Shown here in pieces: positions 40,926 through 54,491 of a DNA stretch of 64,000 bases. This DNA is from Diplosphaera chodatii. Lineage: Eukaryota > Chlorophyta > Trebouxiophyceae > Prasiolales > Stichococcaceae. Position 1 is the first letter of the stretch. Every line of letters starts with the position of its first letter. Under the pieces are notes generated by a model. It worked only from the letters and a program-made list of their open reading frames with translations, was not told the origin of the DNA and made no database searches. The translations under genes were made by a program, and so were the position numbers. The DNA lies in NCBI GenBank assembly GCA_032358165.1, contig JAALGY010000010.1, positions 186,001 to 250,000 on the forward strand. The letters are read 5' to 3'.

Positions 40926-43900
40926 TCAGATGTCGGCTGTGCCCGGGATCAGGCGGTTCGAGCCCGCGTCCGTGCGCCACGACTCGCCCTGGACCTGCAG
41001 CAGAAAGGGGCACAAGCGCCGTCAGAACCAAGGCAAGCAGCAGAGTGACGGCTCTACTACCGCCATATGAGTTCCCATATAACATTGCGTTGCCGAGTCT
41101 GAAGAAGCGCACCATCGTGTTGTACTGGCCTGCGCGGCTCAGGTCGGGTGCGTAGTACCTGTAGCATAGGGTACAGAAAGTCACCGTCTGAAAATGTGGC
41201 CTGCTTGTGACATATTTGCTTTGGCCCTCCTGTCCAACTATGTGCACACACAATATCACATCGGCTGTAAAGCACATGCAAGACACCATAGCGCGTGCTC
41301 CAGACTGAACCCACCATGTGGATGTCGCATACTTCCTCCTGATATCCAGCAGAGCGAAGCCATGGTAGAAGGACTCCTGGTACCTGCACATCCAAAGCCC
41401 GGCACTTTCAGGATGCAGACTGCCGCCGGTTCAGATGAGGCCACAGCACACGTATGGTGTGATCACTGGCGAACCAGCCGCATGCACCAACTTGCCGCAC
41501 ACACAAGTGCTGCCAGGAAGCTGCCGCGCACTTGACGTGGGGGTTGGCGGCCTTGATGCGGTCCTGGGTGGCGGTGACGGTGGTGCGGTTGGCGTTCGGG
41601 CTGCAGCGCAGGCAGGGCGGTAAACTTCGTCAGCCATCGTGGTGCAGCGCATCAGGCATTGATCGGCATTGGCACCGCTGCACGGCTCTGACGGGCGTGC
41701 CGGCGGCAGGGCAGCAGCAGGAAAGACGTTGCGATGCGCTGCTCGACTGGCCGCTTTGGACAAGCGCACGTGGCCAGTCTGCACTTATGGGACGCAGAGT
41801 GCTGGTGACAGTTGCACTCACTTCCAGCCGGAGGTGATGGAGGAGCTGACGAACTCGACGGCCAGGGATCCGGCGCCGGTGGCGTTGTTGTACGAGAAGT
41901 TAGCCTCGTTGGGGCACGGGAACTTCGGCACGTCAGCGGCCCACTGCGTGTGCATGCATGTCTGTATGAGGCTTGAGAGTCCTCATGGTTGCCTTCTGGG
42001 GTGACAGCGCTGTTGCATCCTGGGACGTCAGCAGTATAGCTGCTGGTGGATGGTGGCAATGCTGTCAAAAGGACTCACGTGAGTGTGGATGTCGCCGGTC
42101 AGGATGATGACGTTGTCCTGCGGTTGCGACGGCGGTCCAAAGCTCAGTCCGCAGCTCAGTGTCGTCAACTTGCATGCTGACCCACTTGCATCACGATTGC
42201 AGCACGGTTGGAGTCCCACTCACAATCTTGTTGGACTCGATGTGGCTCAGGACATCGAAGCGGCTCTGGCGGTCTGCACAGGTGGAGACAAGTGTTGTGA
42301 GCATCTCGGACCATGGCTGCTGGTCAGCAGCAGGACACTGTGTGCACTCATCAGCAAAGGGATTCTGTACGCATAGGTCGAAAAGCCGGCAAACAGTTTG
42401 CTGAGGCCAACTGCTGCATAACAGGCAACAGCCCAAGGTAACTCACATCCATCCCACCTGCGACACGGCAGTGGCCAGGATCAGAGGGGCAGAGGCCTAG
42501 TTTCCGAGTTGCCATGGAGCAGAAGGTTATACAGTGTTGCTAAACAACAATCGGTAACTCACTGGTCGGCAGAGGGAGAGTCGCAGCTGCGCGGTGAATG
42601 AGCTGTTGTCAGTCTCAAGAAGTGTCTAAGCTGTGACACCAAATCTAGACACGACACTGCTGCATCAGCCGCTGCAATGCCATTGAGCAGGGTGCCAGTG
42701 GCCTCACCGGTGGATGAACAGCACCTGCGTTCGCACAGGCATGCCATCAGCTGCAGAAAGGGAGGAGAATGCGTGGAAAACAGCAGGCAACGAGGGACGC
42801 CTGGTTAGCAGGAGGTGCCCCCGGGACGTGCGCCATCATGCACAGGCCCCAGAGTGACACGAAGGTGCGGAGCACGGAGAGGCGTGGCGGTTGCACCTGC
42901 TGGCCCAGGACCTTCCAGGTCTGCGCGCCCTGGCCCGCCGACAGCTGGCTCTTCAGGTAGGTCGTCTGCGGCGCGCCCAGGATGGTGCGGTTCGGGTTCT
43001 GCAGCAGTAAAGTTCGCCATTTCTTGGTCAGCAGGCGCACATGTCGCGTCAGCGCGTCGCCATTCCAACCATGTGAGGCAACCCTGACACAAGGGTGGCT
43101 GACACGCGAGACTGCCAACAAAGGCAGCTGAGGGACGACAAGGCAGAGCTTGTGCGTGCTGGAAGGCATGTAGCGACTGCCATGCAACGGGGTACATGAC
43201 GCATCAGAAAGGGTTCTGTGCACTCACGCTGGCGTCAGTGGCGTTCTGGAGGTCGCGGCCTGCACCCACTTGGAGATTGATGACTATGCACCATCCCCAT
43301 GTCGTGCAGCAATGCATGGGCTGCGTGCATTTCGAGTCAGACAGAGACACCAGATGTTCAGAACACAGACACCACAGCCAGCGTATGGGCGGAATCAGGT
43401 GGACTGCACGTGGGGGCTCACCAATGACACGCGTGTCCAGCATGATCAGCTTGATCAGCTTGCCGATCTCAAAGTTACGGTAGATCTGCATCGCACAGAG
43501 CAAGGATTGGTGAGACCCTGATCAGAAAATCTGCACCAGACGCGCCAGGGATAAGGCGGGAGCAGCACCTCCTATGTGACTTCCCCACGTGCACAACATC
43601 CAGCCACCCAACCACGATGGCTGCACACCTGCTGCTTGTTGTCGGCGTTGGCCTGGCGCAGGGGCATCATCTCGTAGTACACTGCATTGCGCAGGGCAAC
43701 ACCCATGAGCGCAGGCAGTTTGCAGGGAGCCTGCATGCAGGGAGACTGCTGCACACAGCGTGTGTCATCTGCAGCACAGGCTGCACAAGCACCCACCCTG
43801 CAGCGCACGCAGGCGGCGCTCGTCCCAGTCGCCCTCCGTCGCCGGCTGGTGGTTCTGGGCGCCGCCCCTCCAGGCGTCGCTGCAGCGCGCAGCAGGGTTC

Positions 43901-46892
43901 AGTGCCCAGGGTATGCAGCGATGCGGGGTGCACAGCCTCATCAGGCAGTGCATGCCGCAAGCATGCATGTCCCAGACAGGCAAGTCAGACTGCCATGACT
44001 TGTGTGCAACCTCATCGGGCACCCTGGAGCCATAGATGTGCTGCACGGCTGTGTCATCTCACGACTCACTTGGTGTACTCGTGATCGTCCCACACCGGGA
44101 TCATGACGGCGGATTCGCGCATTGCCTTGGTGTCTGCAGGCAGACCGTGCTCAGCGCTCAATGCACCAGCCACACTGCTGAGCTGACGCCAGCACAATGC
44201 CAATGCTGGTCAGTTGCTGGCAGCCTCAGCAAACAGACGACTGCTCACCGACATCAGTGTTGTACTGGTTGTGGCGGGTCCTGCAGGCAGGCAACTGTTG
44301 TCGAGTCAAACATAATGCCATGGTGGCGCGGCATGCACATGTGCGCACTCAACGCAGGAGTGTAGGCTTGCTCCCTGACACCAGGTCAGCAGGTCACAAC
44401 GCGGCCGGAGCCTTGGCGGAACCTGGTTCAGCACCGGTCAGTGGCAGTGCATCAGTTACACGGATGCAAGGTGGACAGCACCTATAGTCCAGCACGCTGA
44501 GAATCTCCTTCTGCGGCTGGTGGGTGCGGGCAATGCGGTCGGCCGGGCTGGCGATGTTGGTGCTGCCGTTGGTGGCGCCCTCGTAGATGTAGCTGCACAC
44601 GCCAGGTGCAGATCAATGGGGTGTGCTAGTAGACAAGAAACCGAAGCCAGCAGCCACAGCTCAAGTGGTGCATGTGCACGGGCAGACTGCTGAGCCAGCG
44701 TCGCTCACTCTCCGACGTGGATGGTGTAGTCTGCACATGGCAGCACGATGCATGGTCAGATTGTAATTTGTCATTACCATAAACGCTCAGGAGCACTGTT
44801 GGCTGTGCACTCGCTGACGAGCCTTTGGAGGTGAACATGGCCCGATCTGAACGTTCCTTGTCACACATAGCATCACGCACCGACTTCGCCGCGGTCAGCC
44901 ATGCGGGCAACCTGGCCGTCTGCAGGAGTTGAGACACACAGTGAGGTTCTGCGCCACACAGATTTGCTACATGACCAGGGCGTCAGACTGCTGCCAAGCA
45001 TGCAGGGGTGAAGCCAGTAGGGGTGTCATGCAGCCAGCTCCGCAGGAGCTGCGAGGCGTTGCGACTCACATGATGTGAAGAAGCCAGTCGGCTGCATGCA
45101 GAAACATCAGGTCTTGTGTAATCCGAGGTCATCCAAGGTGTCGACATGCATGCACATGCAGACAAGAAGGCGGGTGACTGTGCATGCACACGCTGGGTTC
45201 AGGTCAGCATGACGCGAGCACACCAGCTGCGAGCAGCTGAAGAAGGCGATGCGGGCGCGCGCAATGTCATCGGTGGCCCTGGGGATGGTGCGGGTGCGGC
45301 CGATGTTAGAGTACACCTGCCAAGCGAACGAACAGTGCATCTGTCAGTTATCAGCTTCCCAGTGACCAGACTGCTTCGATCAGGCAGGGCTGCGAGCATG
45401 CACGCAATACCCATGCGGCCACGGTGTGCAGATGCTGCATGCAAGTCGCACCGGGGCGGTCTTGTCGTTCTGGCGGTAGCGCCACTGGTAAAAGTACTTG
45501 GTGTTGGGCTTCAGGCCGCGGGCCTCCACCTACGGCAGACGTGCATGGCCATGGCTCAGGGGCCTTGGAGATGCCTTGAGTTGCGCGTCTGCTGCAGATT
45601 ATAGGCGCTTATCTACAATGGAATGCCGGCAGCACGCAGCTCAGCACCTTCGCTGTGAAGTCCACGGCCTGGGTGGTGAGGGTGGTGCCGCGCGTCACAA
45701 TTTTGGTAAACTTCCTGCATTGTGACATGGCCCATGGCGTTCAGCCTTTGTCGATCCTCACAAACGCTGCGGGGCCTCACATGACTGCTTTGGCAGCCTG
45801 AGATGCTGCTGAGCTGATCCTGGTCCCGGGCATGCACACCGATGTGTCTCAACATGATGGAGGCAAACATCAAGGAAGGTGTGATACAGCAGCACGGAGT
45901 GCGAAGGACCATCAGCACAGCAGTGGATCATGAAAGCGAACTGCCGCACTTGTCGGTTGCCACGGCGTAGTCCAGGAAGGCAGGCTTGTTCAGGCCGCCC
46001 TTGGGCGTGACCCGGGTCCACAGGATCACCGACTTGGGGAACGGGTCGCCGCTGGCCACGCCCTGCATTGCGAGGTGTCCACACATCAGCTGAGTTGACA
46101 GCAGCTCTGCATGAGCGATGACATGCTGATGCACTGAATGTGCCTATGCTGCATCTTGGGCTGATCCGGCTGGTGCATGCCTGCCACCTCAGATATGCTC
46201 CCTCGTCAGAACCAAAGCATCTTTCTCCCCACACTCCTCACAAGCTGCATTGGGCTACACTCTTCACACGGTTCTTATGCAGTGAACAGCCCAATGCGGA
46301 TAGAAGAGGCGGGGGAAGCGTCGGGATCCTTGCCAGCTGGTCTGGGACTTCCTGCCATGAATTGCAGCTGCCCCCCGGTTTGTAGCTGATCGCTAAGCTT
46401 GACCTAGACAAAGCAGATTGGAGGTGCACAAGCGTCGCCACCCCCAAGATTCTGGGGTGCACCCGTCATCATTTGTATGTGGTACAACTCTGGATGGGAG
46501 GGAACAAGTGATCTCCTTTTGGACAATGGAATGTCGGTGGCGGGGGCTTGCCTGCACGAACACGGTCGCGGAGTTTTTGTTGGTCTTGGGCGCCCACTTG
46601 GACTTGGCCGGGTCAGCGGCCTTGGCCAGCAGCGAGCGGCCGTGCATCTCGGCCAACAGGTCCAGCGGCTCTGCACGGGTGCAAGCCACCAAATTGTATT
46701 CAACTGCTGCTACGCATCAATCTGTGGCAAGATCGGGTGGATGCAAGCATGATAGAAGCGCTGACCGGGCTTGGCAAGGCCTGGTGTCTGAAGAATTGGA
46801 GCGAGGTAAGCCATGTTGCCGGTGGCCTGGGCGGCGGCGCCGGCGGCCGCCAGCAGCAGCAGGCTGGCGATCATGAGGCTTGACGACGCCAT
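40926..46892 (-). CDS. PhoD-like secreted metallophosphatase B (spliced)
   Basis: Start 46892 gives MASSSLMIASLLLLAAAGAA, a signal peptide ending in AQATG as in A and C. Exon 2 (46675-46552) reads LLAEMHGRSLLAKAADPAKS. GVASGDPFPKSVILWTRVTP is at about 46070-45950, GLKPNTKYFYQWRYRQNDN near 45525-45460, DYTIHVGD with YIYEGATNG near 44730 and 44595, and the metal-site DDHEY near 44090. The exons NHQPATEGDWDERRLRALQG (43855-43797), KLIKLIMLDTRVIG (43465-43425), NPNRTILGAPQTTYLKSQL (43000-42945) and GDIHTH (about 42095-42078) follow. SLAVEFVSSSITSGW is near 41865-41825 and the end LQVQGESWRT runs to TGA 40928-40926. It is the closest paralogue of A in exons and in one intron. All key motifs are intact, so it is probably an active, secreted phosphatase or phosphodiesterase. 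Confidence 0.88.
45715..45949 (-). repeat. PhoD B intron highly similar to the PhoD A intron
   Basis: This 235-bp intron has the same position and phase as 38905-39135. It differs mainly by small indels (a ctgagctg insertion near 45811 and a short gap near 45905). Confidence 0.85.
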
Positions 46893-47936
46893 CGTTAAGC
46901 CTGCGTTGTGATCATCGACGATTGTGTGCGATCAATAGCCCTATCTGTAGCGGAGTTGCCAGCTTCGGCTGGCTGTCGGATCATACAGCTGCTCAGCACA
47001 GTTCCATGATACATCCACTCCAGTCTAGTAGCCACACGAGCCAAGCCATCAGACTCGCACTGCGGTGCGCGTCTCGCGGTACCAGTGGCAGTGTACACAT
47101 GTTGTTGCAACATTCGCAGGGCATAACATGCATGCAGGGCGTCGGAAGGCATACCAGCACTGCATGCAGCACTCAACCACCTTCAGAAGCTCAACTGGAA
47201 GGTGCCAGGTAGGGCTATTGGTTGTGTGCCGTAACCGGACGCTGTGAATGCACGACGGCCTTGTTGCGCCCGGTGTCGAGCACGGCCCACGTGCCACTCG
47301 TAAAGTTGCCTTCATGTGCAGCTTCAGATTGGCCGGCATATTCCCTTTGTCCGACGGCCAGCTGCAGCACATTTGTGACTGATGGTCTGTCACCCAGCGA
47401 CAGGCCATGTGAGCCGTGCACTGGCATTTTGTCGCTGTTTGGGACAGCTGTGGTAGCTGATGAAGACATCACCTGGAGATAGATGCCAAAGGTGTCAACC
47501 CACATCGGTGCAGCATGCCATGCAGATTCAAGTCAGGCCAGCAAGAGTGAAATGGTGGTCCAATGGAAGGACATCGAGTTGCGCCAGAGAGATATTCAGA
47601 ACAGCCGATGCTTCCATGTCATCGCTCTCAACTTCACTACCGGTACATTCATATCAGCCACATGAATGAAGTAGAGTCCGCCCCTACCGGTTCTGCCGTG
47701 CAGCAGCACAACCCAATGAGCCCTTCTCACTCAACAGACACTTCCAGAACAGCACTTTTCCAGTGGAATGGCCTCGTCACTTCCATACGTGCTTGCAGCA
47801 CATGACTTCAAGATGTCTGCCCTCGGCGCAGCCCTTCACGAGTCGCATCATGTTTCTACCCCGCGCTACTACGTACCCCCCGGGGCCGCGCCTGCAAGCT
47901 TTGCAAGTATGGGCCGGAGCCGCCAGCTTTGCCACC
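46893..47936. other. PhoD B - PhoD C spacer
   Basis: This is the promoter of B and the 3' side of C. A plus-strand frame at 47537-47665 (MVVQWKDIELRQRDIQNS) and a minus-strand frame at 47215-47340 (NFTSGTWAVLDTGRN) look somewhat protein-like and are lower in GC. They have no partner exons I can join and no recognised family, so I do not call a gene. Confidence 0.4.
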
Positions 47937-50900
47937 TCACTCGAGCCTCTCGAGCTTGGTCAGCTTGTTCTCCTTGTCGTAGACGCGCCACGACTCGCCC
48001 TGGATCTGCAGCGCAACACAGTGTGCACAATCACCCCCATGTTTGTGCTCACAGCAATGCGCCAGTATGCGGATCACAGCAATGCGCCAATATGCGCATC
48101 CGCCATCCTGATGCTATGAACTGCCATGCACTTGCCGCTCCTCCAGGCTGCACGGGATTGTAGCGCCTAGCCTAGCTGTGCATGCGGCCTGATCTGGGGC
48201 AGCGGACCTTGGTGTAGTCGCCCGGAACGCCGATGTTGGGCGTGAAGTACCAGGTGTTGGTGACGTGGCGGCGCGTCACATCCAGAATTGCCCAGCCCTA
48301 GGTCGCAGGGGTGGCAACATATTTGCAGATTCAGGACATGTACGAAGTGCAGCACCATCAGTAGTACCACCCGCCTGTGTAGGATCCGGGCGGAGGGTGT
48401 GTGGGGTCAAAAAACAGAAAGAGGGCAGCAGGAGCGTCAGCACTGCCGGTGTTTCCACATGACGGCTGCTTCACTTCCTGCGCACCTTGTAGTTCTCGTA
48501 GTACTTCAGGTGTGGGTTGCCGTCCTTCAGCCGCGCCGCAGGAGCTGCCGCCGTCTGGTTGTTGCGTGCCGGGCTGCGACACACAGCGAGTAGTTCTTCT
48601 CTGAGCACCAGACGCTCAGGTGTATTTCAAACGGCAGGCAAACCTTTGCAAGGTATCGACCAGTACACTTTCCAAACAGCATGCCTCTGCAGCTACCGCT
48701 GTCTGACCACACACCACCGTAGTTTCGACATCGATCTGTCCACATCCAGGTTTGGGCTTGCTGTCGCCTAGCCGCTCACAGAATGTGTGTGTGTGTGTGC
48801 AAGCATGCACGGCATCCAGACGGAGTGGCAAGCTCCCGGTCGGATCTGCATCTAGATACATTTGGCAGGGCACAAGCGGCAGCGCACTTGTAGGCGGAGG
48901 AGATGGAGCTGGACACGAACTCAACGGCCAGGGAGCCGCCACCCGTCACATTGTTGTACGCAAAGTCGGGCTCGGCCGGGCACGGGTTCAGCGGCAGGTC
49001 GAAGGCCCAATGAGCATGGCTGTCTGCATGGCCGACACAGGTGGGTAATGATGGGGAGGGGAAAGTGGCAGCAGGGGCAATTGCAAGGCATGCAAAAATC
49101 AAGTGGGGTGGGACAGAGACCTTTGCAGTGCATGACAGCAGCTCTCACTGAGGACCTACCCCCAGTCAGCACAATGGTGTTGTCGATCTTGTTCTGCTGC
49201 AGGAAGGTCAGCAGGCCCTTCTGGTCCGACCTGCATTGAACATTTGGTGTTCACAGGAGGCGCGGGTGTAAAACCAGGTTCGCACCAGCTGCGTACCACC
49301 TCGATCCTGCCGGTCGACTGTCAACAGAGATGCCTCTGATCATCACCTGTATCCTGCACATGATGCAAAGACCACAGTTGCATCGTCAGGTGGAGCAAAG
49401 CGTGCACAAATGCTACGAGAGCAGTGCACAGCCGAAACAAAGCAGGAATTTGCACAGGCCCCATACCGTCCCAGCGGTCTGCACAGCATGCAGACGACCA
49501 AGAGTCAGGATGCTGTGCCTGCCAGTCGGTACCAAGTGCGGGTTATCACGCAGCGCGCAAGCAGTCGTAGCACAGCACAAACAGTGCTCACCGTCCGACA
49601 GTCCATCGCAGCGGTGGGCAAAGATGACCTGCAGCAAGTCCGTGGTAAGCCGTCAGCAGTGCCCGATCAAGAGGCGGACGTGGCAGGGGCACAAGTGCAG
49701 CACACGCCGCTACAGGGAGGAGCGGCAGCCGCTACAGGGCAAGCCGCACCTGCTGCCCCAGCACCTTCCACGTCTGCTTCCGATCCGCAGCCAGCAGCTC
49801 ACTCTGCAGGAACGCCTTCTGCGGCGCGCCCAGAATCGTGCGGCTGGGGTCCTGCATCAATTTTGATGAAGGCAAAGTCCAGAATAGGCGAGTCATGCAG
49901 TGTTACATACATTCAGCTGCTGTTAATTACACCAGAGCATGCGCCAGCAGGTAGGTGCACAGTGTGTTGTGGCTGATACAGGCGAGATGGTGGGCGTCGA
50001 CATGCAGATACAGATCGCAGGCGATGTGTGCAACAGGGAAGGGCAAGAGACGCACGTCACGGGCGGTGACGTTCTGCCTGTCGCGGCCGATGACACGGGT
50101 GTCCAGCATGATCAGCTTGATGAGCTTGCCGATCTCGAAGCTGCGGTAGATCTGCAGCAGCGCAGTTCATGATCCTGATTGACTGTGCCACAAGCTGATG
50201 CATGCAGATTGTGCTGGCGCAGCGGACAGCAGCACAATTGCTGGCAGGCTGCCTGCGCACCTGCTGCTTGTTGTCGGCATTGATCTGGCGGATGGGCATC
50301 TGCTCGTAGTACACTGCAGTGCACGGCACACCCTGATGTCAGTGGGCAATTGGATTGGTGTGCAGATGCAGAGCAGTCGCTGATAACAGCGATTCTGAGC
50401 CGCATCGGACTTGCACAAGCAGCCGGTGCCCAACAGGAGCCCCATGCTAGCTGGAGAACGCGTCACATCATGGCATAGTGTTTATGGCCTACCCTGTAGC
50501 GCGACGAGGCGCCTGGCATTCCATGGCCCCTCCGTCACAGGGTCGTGTTGCTGCAGCACAGCGGCAGCGGCAAAAGTCAGCGGCAGCGGCAGAAGTCAGT
50601 CACCGTCATGCTGCAGCATGGGCATGCGACCACCGACCATACTCTGTTGCGATTTAGGGCGTGCGACCATCGACCATGACGCTATACAAGCACTATCAGG
50701 GACATGTCCAGTTGCTTGACCAGCAGCAATCTAATCGATCACCTGTGCGCCGCCGTCATAAGCATTGTTGGCATACTCGTGATCGTCCCACACCGGGATC
50801 AGTGGCGCGGCCTCGCGCATGGCCCGCGTGTCATTGTCGCTGTTGTACTGCTGGTAGCGGGTCCTGCAGGGTGTATGGCAGCGCAGCACATCAGTGCAGC

Positions 50901-53401
50901 ACGCCCAGCTTCTACATGCAGCTGCATAGTTAATCCTCTGGTTGCAGCTTCATGGTTACCACTCCAGGCCACACAGCATGCAGAGCTGCAGCGACCTCAG
51001 AGGCCTGTGCACGAGGGCATGCAGCAGCAGAGCAGCCGTGCGACTGCATGTTTGACTGCAGTGACGATAATCAGTGGCTGCTGTGCGCTGCACCTGTAGT
51101 CGATTAGGTTCAGGATCTCGCGGGGCGGCATGTGGTTCCGCAGCTGCAGCCGGGCAGCGGTTGATCAAGTAGGCTCTTGTCAGGCAGGCACCTCATTACA
51201 CACTCAGTCACCGTCTCACACAGTGGCAAGGACATGCAGCACACGGGGCACTGGCACAGCAGATGCAGTGATCATAGCATTCCTCTGCGGGACCAGCCAT
51301 GGCAGCATTGAAGTGTGCCAGGGTGAGGCATGAACTGACCGCACGAAAGGCTGGGTCGAGATCGGTTGTGCCTGCTCCGCCGCCCTCGTAGATGTAGCTG
51401 CAGCAACACACAGATTCCTGGACAACAATGTCAACGTAACAATAGAATATAGCAGTGCATCACTGAAAACATGTTGACCAGGCCCCGTTCCACAGCCAGG
51501 GGTGGTGCAGTGACAGCGTACTGTGCACATGGCCACTCACTCTCCGGAGTGCAGGTTGTAGTCGATCTCGCCGCGGTCGGCAGCCATGGCGATCTGACCA
51601 TACCTGCATTGACCGGTTGCTGTCGTGGGCTGAGCACGACTTCAGCACACAGGCTTCAGTGCAGGCGGGCTGGATGCCAGTCGTGGAGGGCTGCAGGTGC
51701 TTCCAATTGAGCACAGTCAGCAGTGGTTTTTTGCGTGTCGATAATGTTGTGAGGTGTGCCGCCAGTATCAGCCACATGTATGAGCACCTACCCTGAGAAG
51801 AAGCCGTTGGGCTGCATCAGCAAGGTCAGCATATGTCAGTCAAAAGCAGTAACAGCAGACATATCACGACAGTCACAGTCTGCTTGGCGCAGTCTGCTTG
51901 CGCATAATGCACCTTCAAGCAGTAGCATGTTCAGGCTGGACACTGACAGAACAGCTGCAGCTGGTTGCGCACCACATTGGAGCAGCCGAAGTGGCCAAGG
52001 CGGATGCGGCGGATGTCGTCGTTGGCGCGCGGCAGGGTTTTGGTGCGGCCAATGCGGGAGAACACCGGGGTCCCGCGGCCCGAGGGGCGGTACGCCCACT
52101 GGTAGTAGTACCGCGTGAACGGCTTCAGCTTGCGTGCCTCGACCTGCGGGACTGGTGTACTTGAGGGCATTTGCTGCAAGGTAGGCAGGTTTTGTGCCTG
52201 CTTGGGTCTGCCCCTGATAGCGGCGCTCAGGCAGGGCTGAACATCGCACTGGCGTTGGTGTCAGCATCAGCAGCAACCAGCTGCCTCGCCTTGCTTGTGT
52301 AGTCGACGTCGGCGTTGGTGACGGTGGAGCCGCTGCTCTCGATGTGCCTGAAGCGCCGATCCCGGGCCACTGCCCAGTACACGGCAGCCGGCCCACTCGC
52401 TGCGCTGCTGGGTGGGGTCACCCGCGCCCACAGGATGACGGACTTGGCATACGGATCGCCAGATGCCACGCCCTACGCAGCAGGGCAAAGCACAGGTTGG
52501 CGACGCACATGGAAGTACATCAACATACAATGTGTGTAGGGCACATCAGCAGCTCGCCTGCGCAGGCACAAGCTGGCAAACCCTCTAGCGAGGCAGAGGC
52601 GAGACAGCGCAGCGCGGAGCAGGCGACTTGACGTGAGTGGCAAGTCAACAGGGCACAGCTGTAGTGCTGGCCGCCGCGGCTAATCAGTGCCATGATGACA
52701 ACAGAAGCTGGACAGCCGCGTTCACTGAGGTGCTTCCGCTATGCAGTGGCGCCGTGACATTACTGTAGCAGATCGCAGCAAGCTCTGCAACATGCGCCCT
52801 GCAACGGATGATCTGCACCCATGCAGATCACCAACAAAGGAGCGTGGCAAGACTGCACCACAATGAACAGCCCAAGCCAACAGCGTTCAAATAGACTTGC
52901 AAGCCTCCTACTGTTGCGAACCATGGTCAACGCCTTAACCTGATCAGCTGCACTTCATATTCTTGGTGGTGACTAATCCTGCAGGTTCACTGCAGCACAC
53001 CTGGGCGAAGACGGCATCCGTGTCGGGTCCGGTCCTGCCCCAGTCCAAATTTTCCTCCCGATAGCTCCTGTTGTCGTCATCGTCGTCGCCGTGGCGCAGC
53101 AGCGAGCGGCGGTGCAGCTGCAGCACGCTCTCCGGCTCTGCAACATTAGCACCAGACTCAAACTGGCTGCCGCCCTTACAGTCTCAAGCGCGATCCAAAC
53201 GCTGTACGTATCCGTTCATATCACTTTGGGCATAAGACTCCCTTGATGCTGCCACCCACCGGGCTTGGCGAGAGATTCCAGATTTTTTATGGGTGACAAA
53301 AATGCCATGTTGCCTGTAGCCTGGGCCGCAGCGCTGCTGGCCGCCAGCACAGCCAGCAGCAGTGCTGCGCATGCTGATAGCATCGCGACTGACGCCGCCA
53401 T
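47937..53401 (-). CDS. PhoD-like secreted metallophosphatase C, divergent paralogue (spliced)
   Basis: Start 53401 (MAASVAMLSACAALLLAVLA) opens the signal peptide. Exon 2 is unlike the others, with an acidic GDDDDDNRSYREENLDWG stretch (about 53091-53040). The PhoD opening reads GVASGDPYAKSVILWARVTP (52475-52412) and continues without introns through VTNADVDYTSK (about 52300). DYNLHSGD-YIYEGGG is split at about 51540/51400. VWDDHEYANNAYDGGAQ (50800-50747) is followed by HDPVTEGPWNARRLVALQ in place of the NHQPATEGDW block of the others. KLIKLIMLDTRVIGRDRQN (50130-50080), RTILGAPQKAFLQSE (49840-49800), DNTIVLTGD joined to SHAHWAFDLP (49165 and 49020), SLAVEFVSSSISSAYK and YFTPNIGVPGDYTKV (48240-48205) follow. 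The end LQIQGESWRVYDKENK runs to TGA 47939-47937. Metal motifs are intact; substrate range may differ. Confidence 0.85.
48784..48799. repeat. (TG)8 microsatellite in a PhoD C intron
   Basis: Eight TG units lie between two predicted exons of PhoD C. Confidence 0.9.
50559..50677. repeat. Two short tandem duplications near an exon/intron edge of PhoD C
   Basis: A 19-bp unit (cagcggcagcggcaaaagt) is repeated at 50559 and 50578. A second pair (gcgaccaccgaccat and gcgaccatcgaccat) is 37 bp apart at 50626 and 50663. Both lie in the intron between the HDPVTEGPW and WDDHEY exons. Confidence 0.8.
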
Positions 53402-54491
53402 GCCCGAGGCTGCCCTGCCGATCGTGCGGCTGTGACAGTTGTACCATGCACCTTGTGGAATACAGATCAAGTGCAGCAGATGCAGCCACCGGTGTTTGGT
53501 GTGTCACACGCGATGAAAGCGCACATGCATCATGATTGAGCATTGATCATCGCCATGCCAACTGCTTCCTGACATTGGCTACAGATGACCCTGTTCTCTG
53601 GGCATGCATGGCAGTGCAGATGGCCACAGCATCACCTGCAGCGCTTGCACACCTGCGACGATCGCCCTGAAGCTGCACCAGGCTGACTCGGGTATATCTG
53701 TGACGCGCGGGCAGCGGCTGTCCAGCGATCAGATCCGCTGAGTTCAAGGCCCACGTGATTCTGCCAGCATTCCAATGCAGGTGCAGCTGCAGGGATATTC
53801 GCTGGATGAAACAGCCAGCGTCTGCAGTTTTGGCACTTTAAATTTGTCAGTCTCTTGCAGGGGCGCACAACGTTGTTACACCTAATGCGGGTCTGATCTT
53901 GACAGCAGCCCATCAAGCACCGCCGCCACACCCTGCGCAATATTTGTGGTGCTTGTCAGGTCAGCCAGTTGGTGAGTGACAGGGTATGCCAGTCGGCAGC
54001 TGTACCGGTTGTGGGATGCAATGCAAGCGGCCATGGGCAGCAAATCATCATAGCAGCGCATGTTGATGGCGAACAAGCTGTAAACTGTGCGAAAATATTG
54101 CAGGTCGAAAGCGGGCACAACCAGGCTTTATTTTGTGATACTGATGTGCACGCTGAAGCACCTAACACCAGACCTTACATCAGATGCATGGAATGTCCAA
54201 TGCGGCTGACAACGGGTCAACAAACAATGGCAGGTAGCAAAACGGACAGCGCGACAGCAAGAAGTGCTGACATGACAGCAGCAGGCCTCGGCCATTTCTC
54301 GATGAAGACCAGGGCTGCTGCTGTGCATGCACCGGACGTCCATAATTAACAGCAGCGTAGAGCAGTATCAGCCAAAACGGGCCACAGCCCTGTTCAAAAC
54401 TTGGGCTACAGCCGCCTGCCAATGAGTAGGCGGCTCTCTGCGCCCACTGCTGTCGCATTGTGGCTGCTGTGCACGGCAGCTCAAATCCTGG
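53402..54491. other. PhoD C - PhoD D spacer with a possible gene remnant
   Basis: This is the promoter of C and the 3' side of D. A minus-strand frame of 78 codons at 53882-54118 (LQYFRTVYSLFAINMRCYDD; HNRYSCRLAYPVTHQLADLT) has natural amino-acid composition and unusually low GC for this window. It has no recognised family or clear neighbouring exons. It could be a small gene, a gene remnant or chance. Confidence 0.4.

Noticed and set aside
47215..47665. Small genes in the PhoD B-C spacer
   Set aside because: Two short protein-like frames on opposite strands, without partner exons, recognisable domains or clear starts; too weak to call.
48784..48799. (TG)8 as a Z-DNA regulatory element
   Set aside because: A short intronic microsatellite; no further evidence of function.
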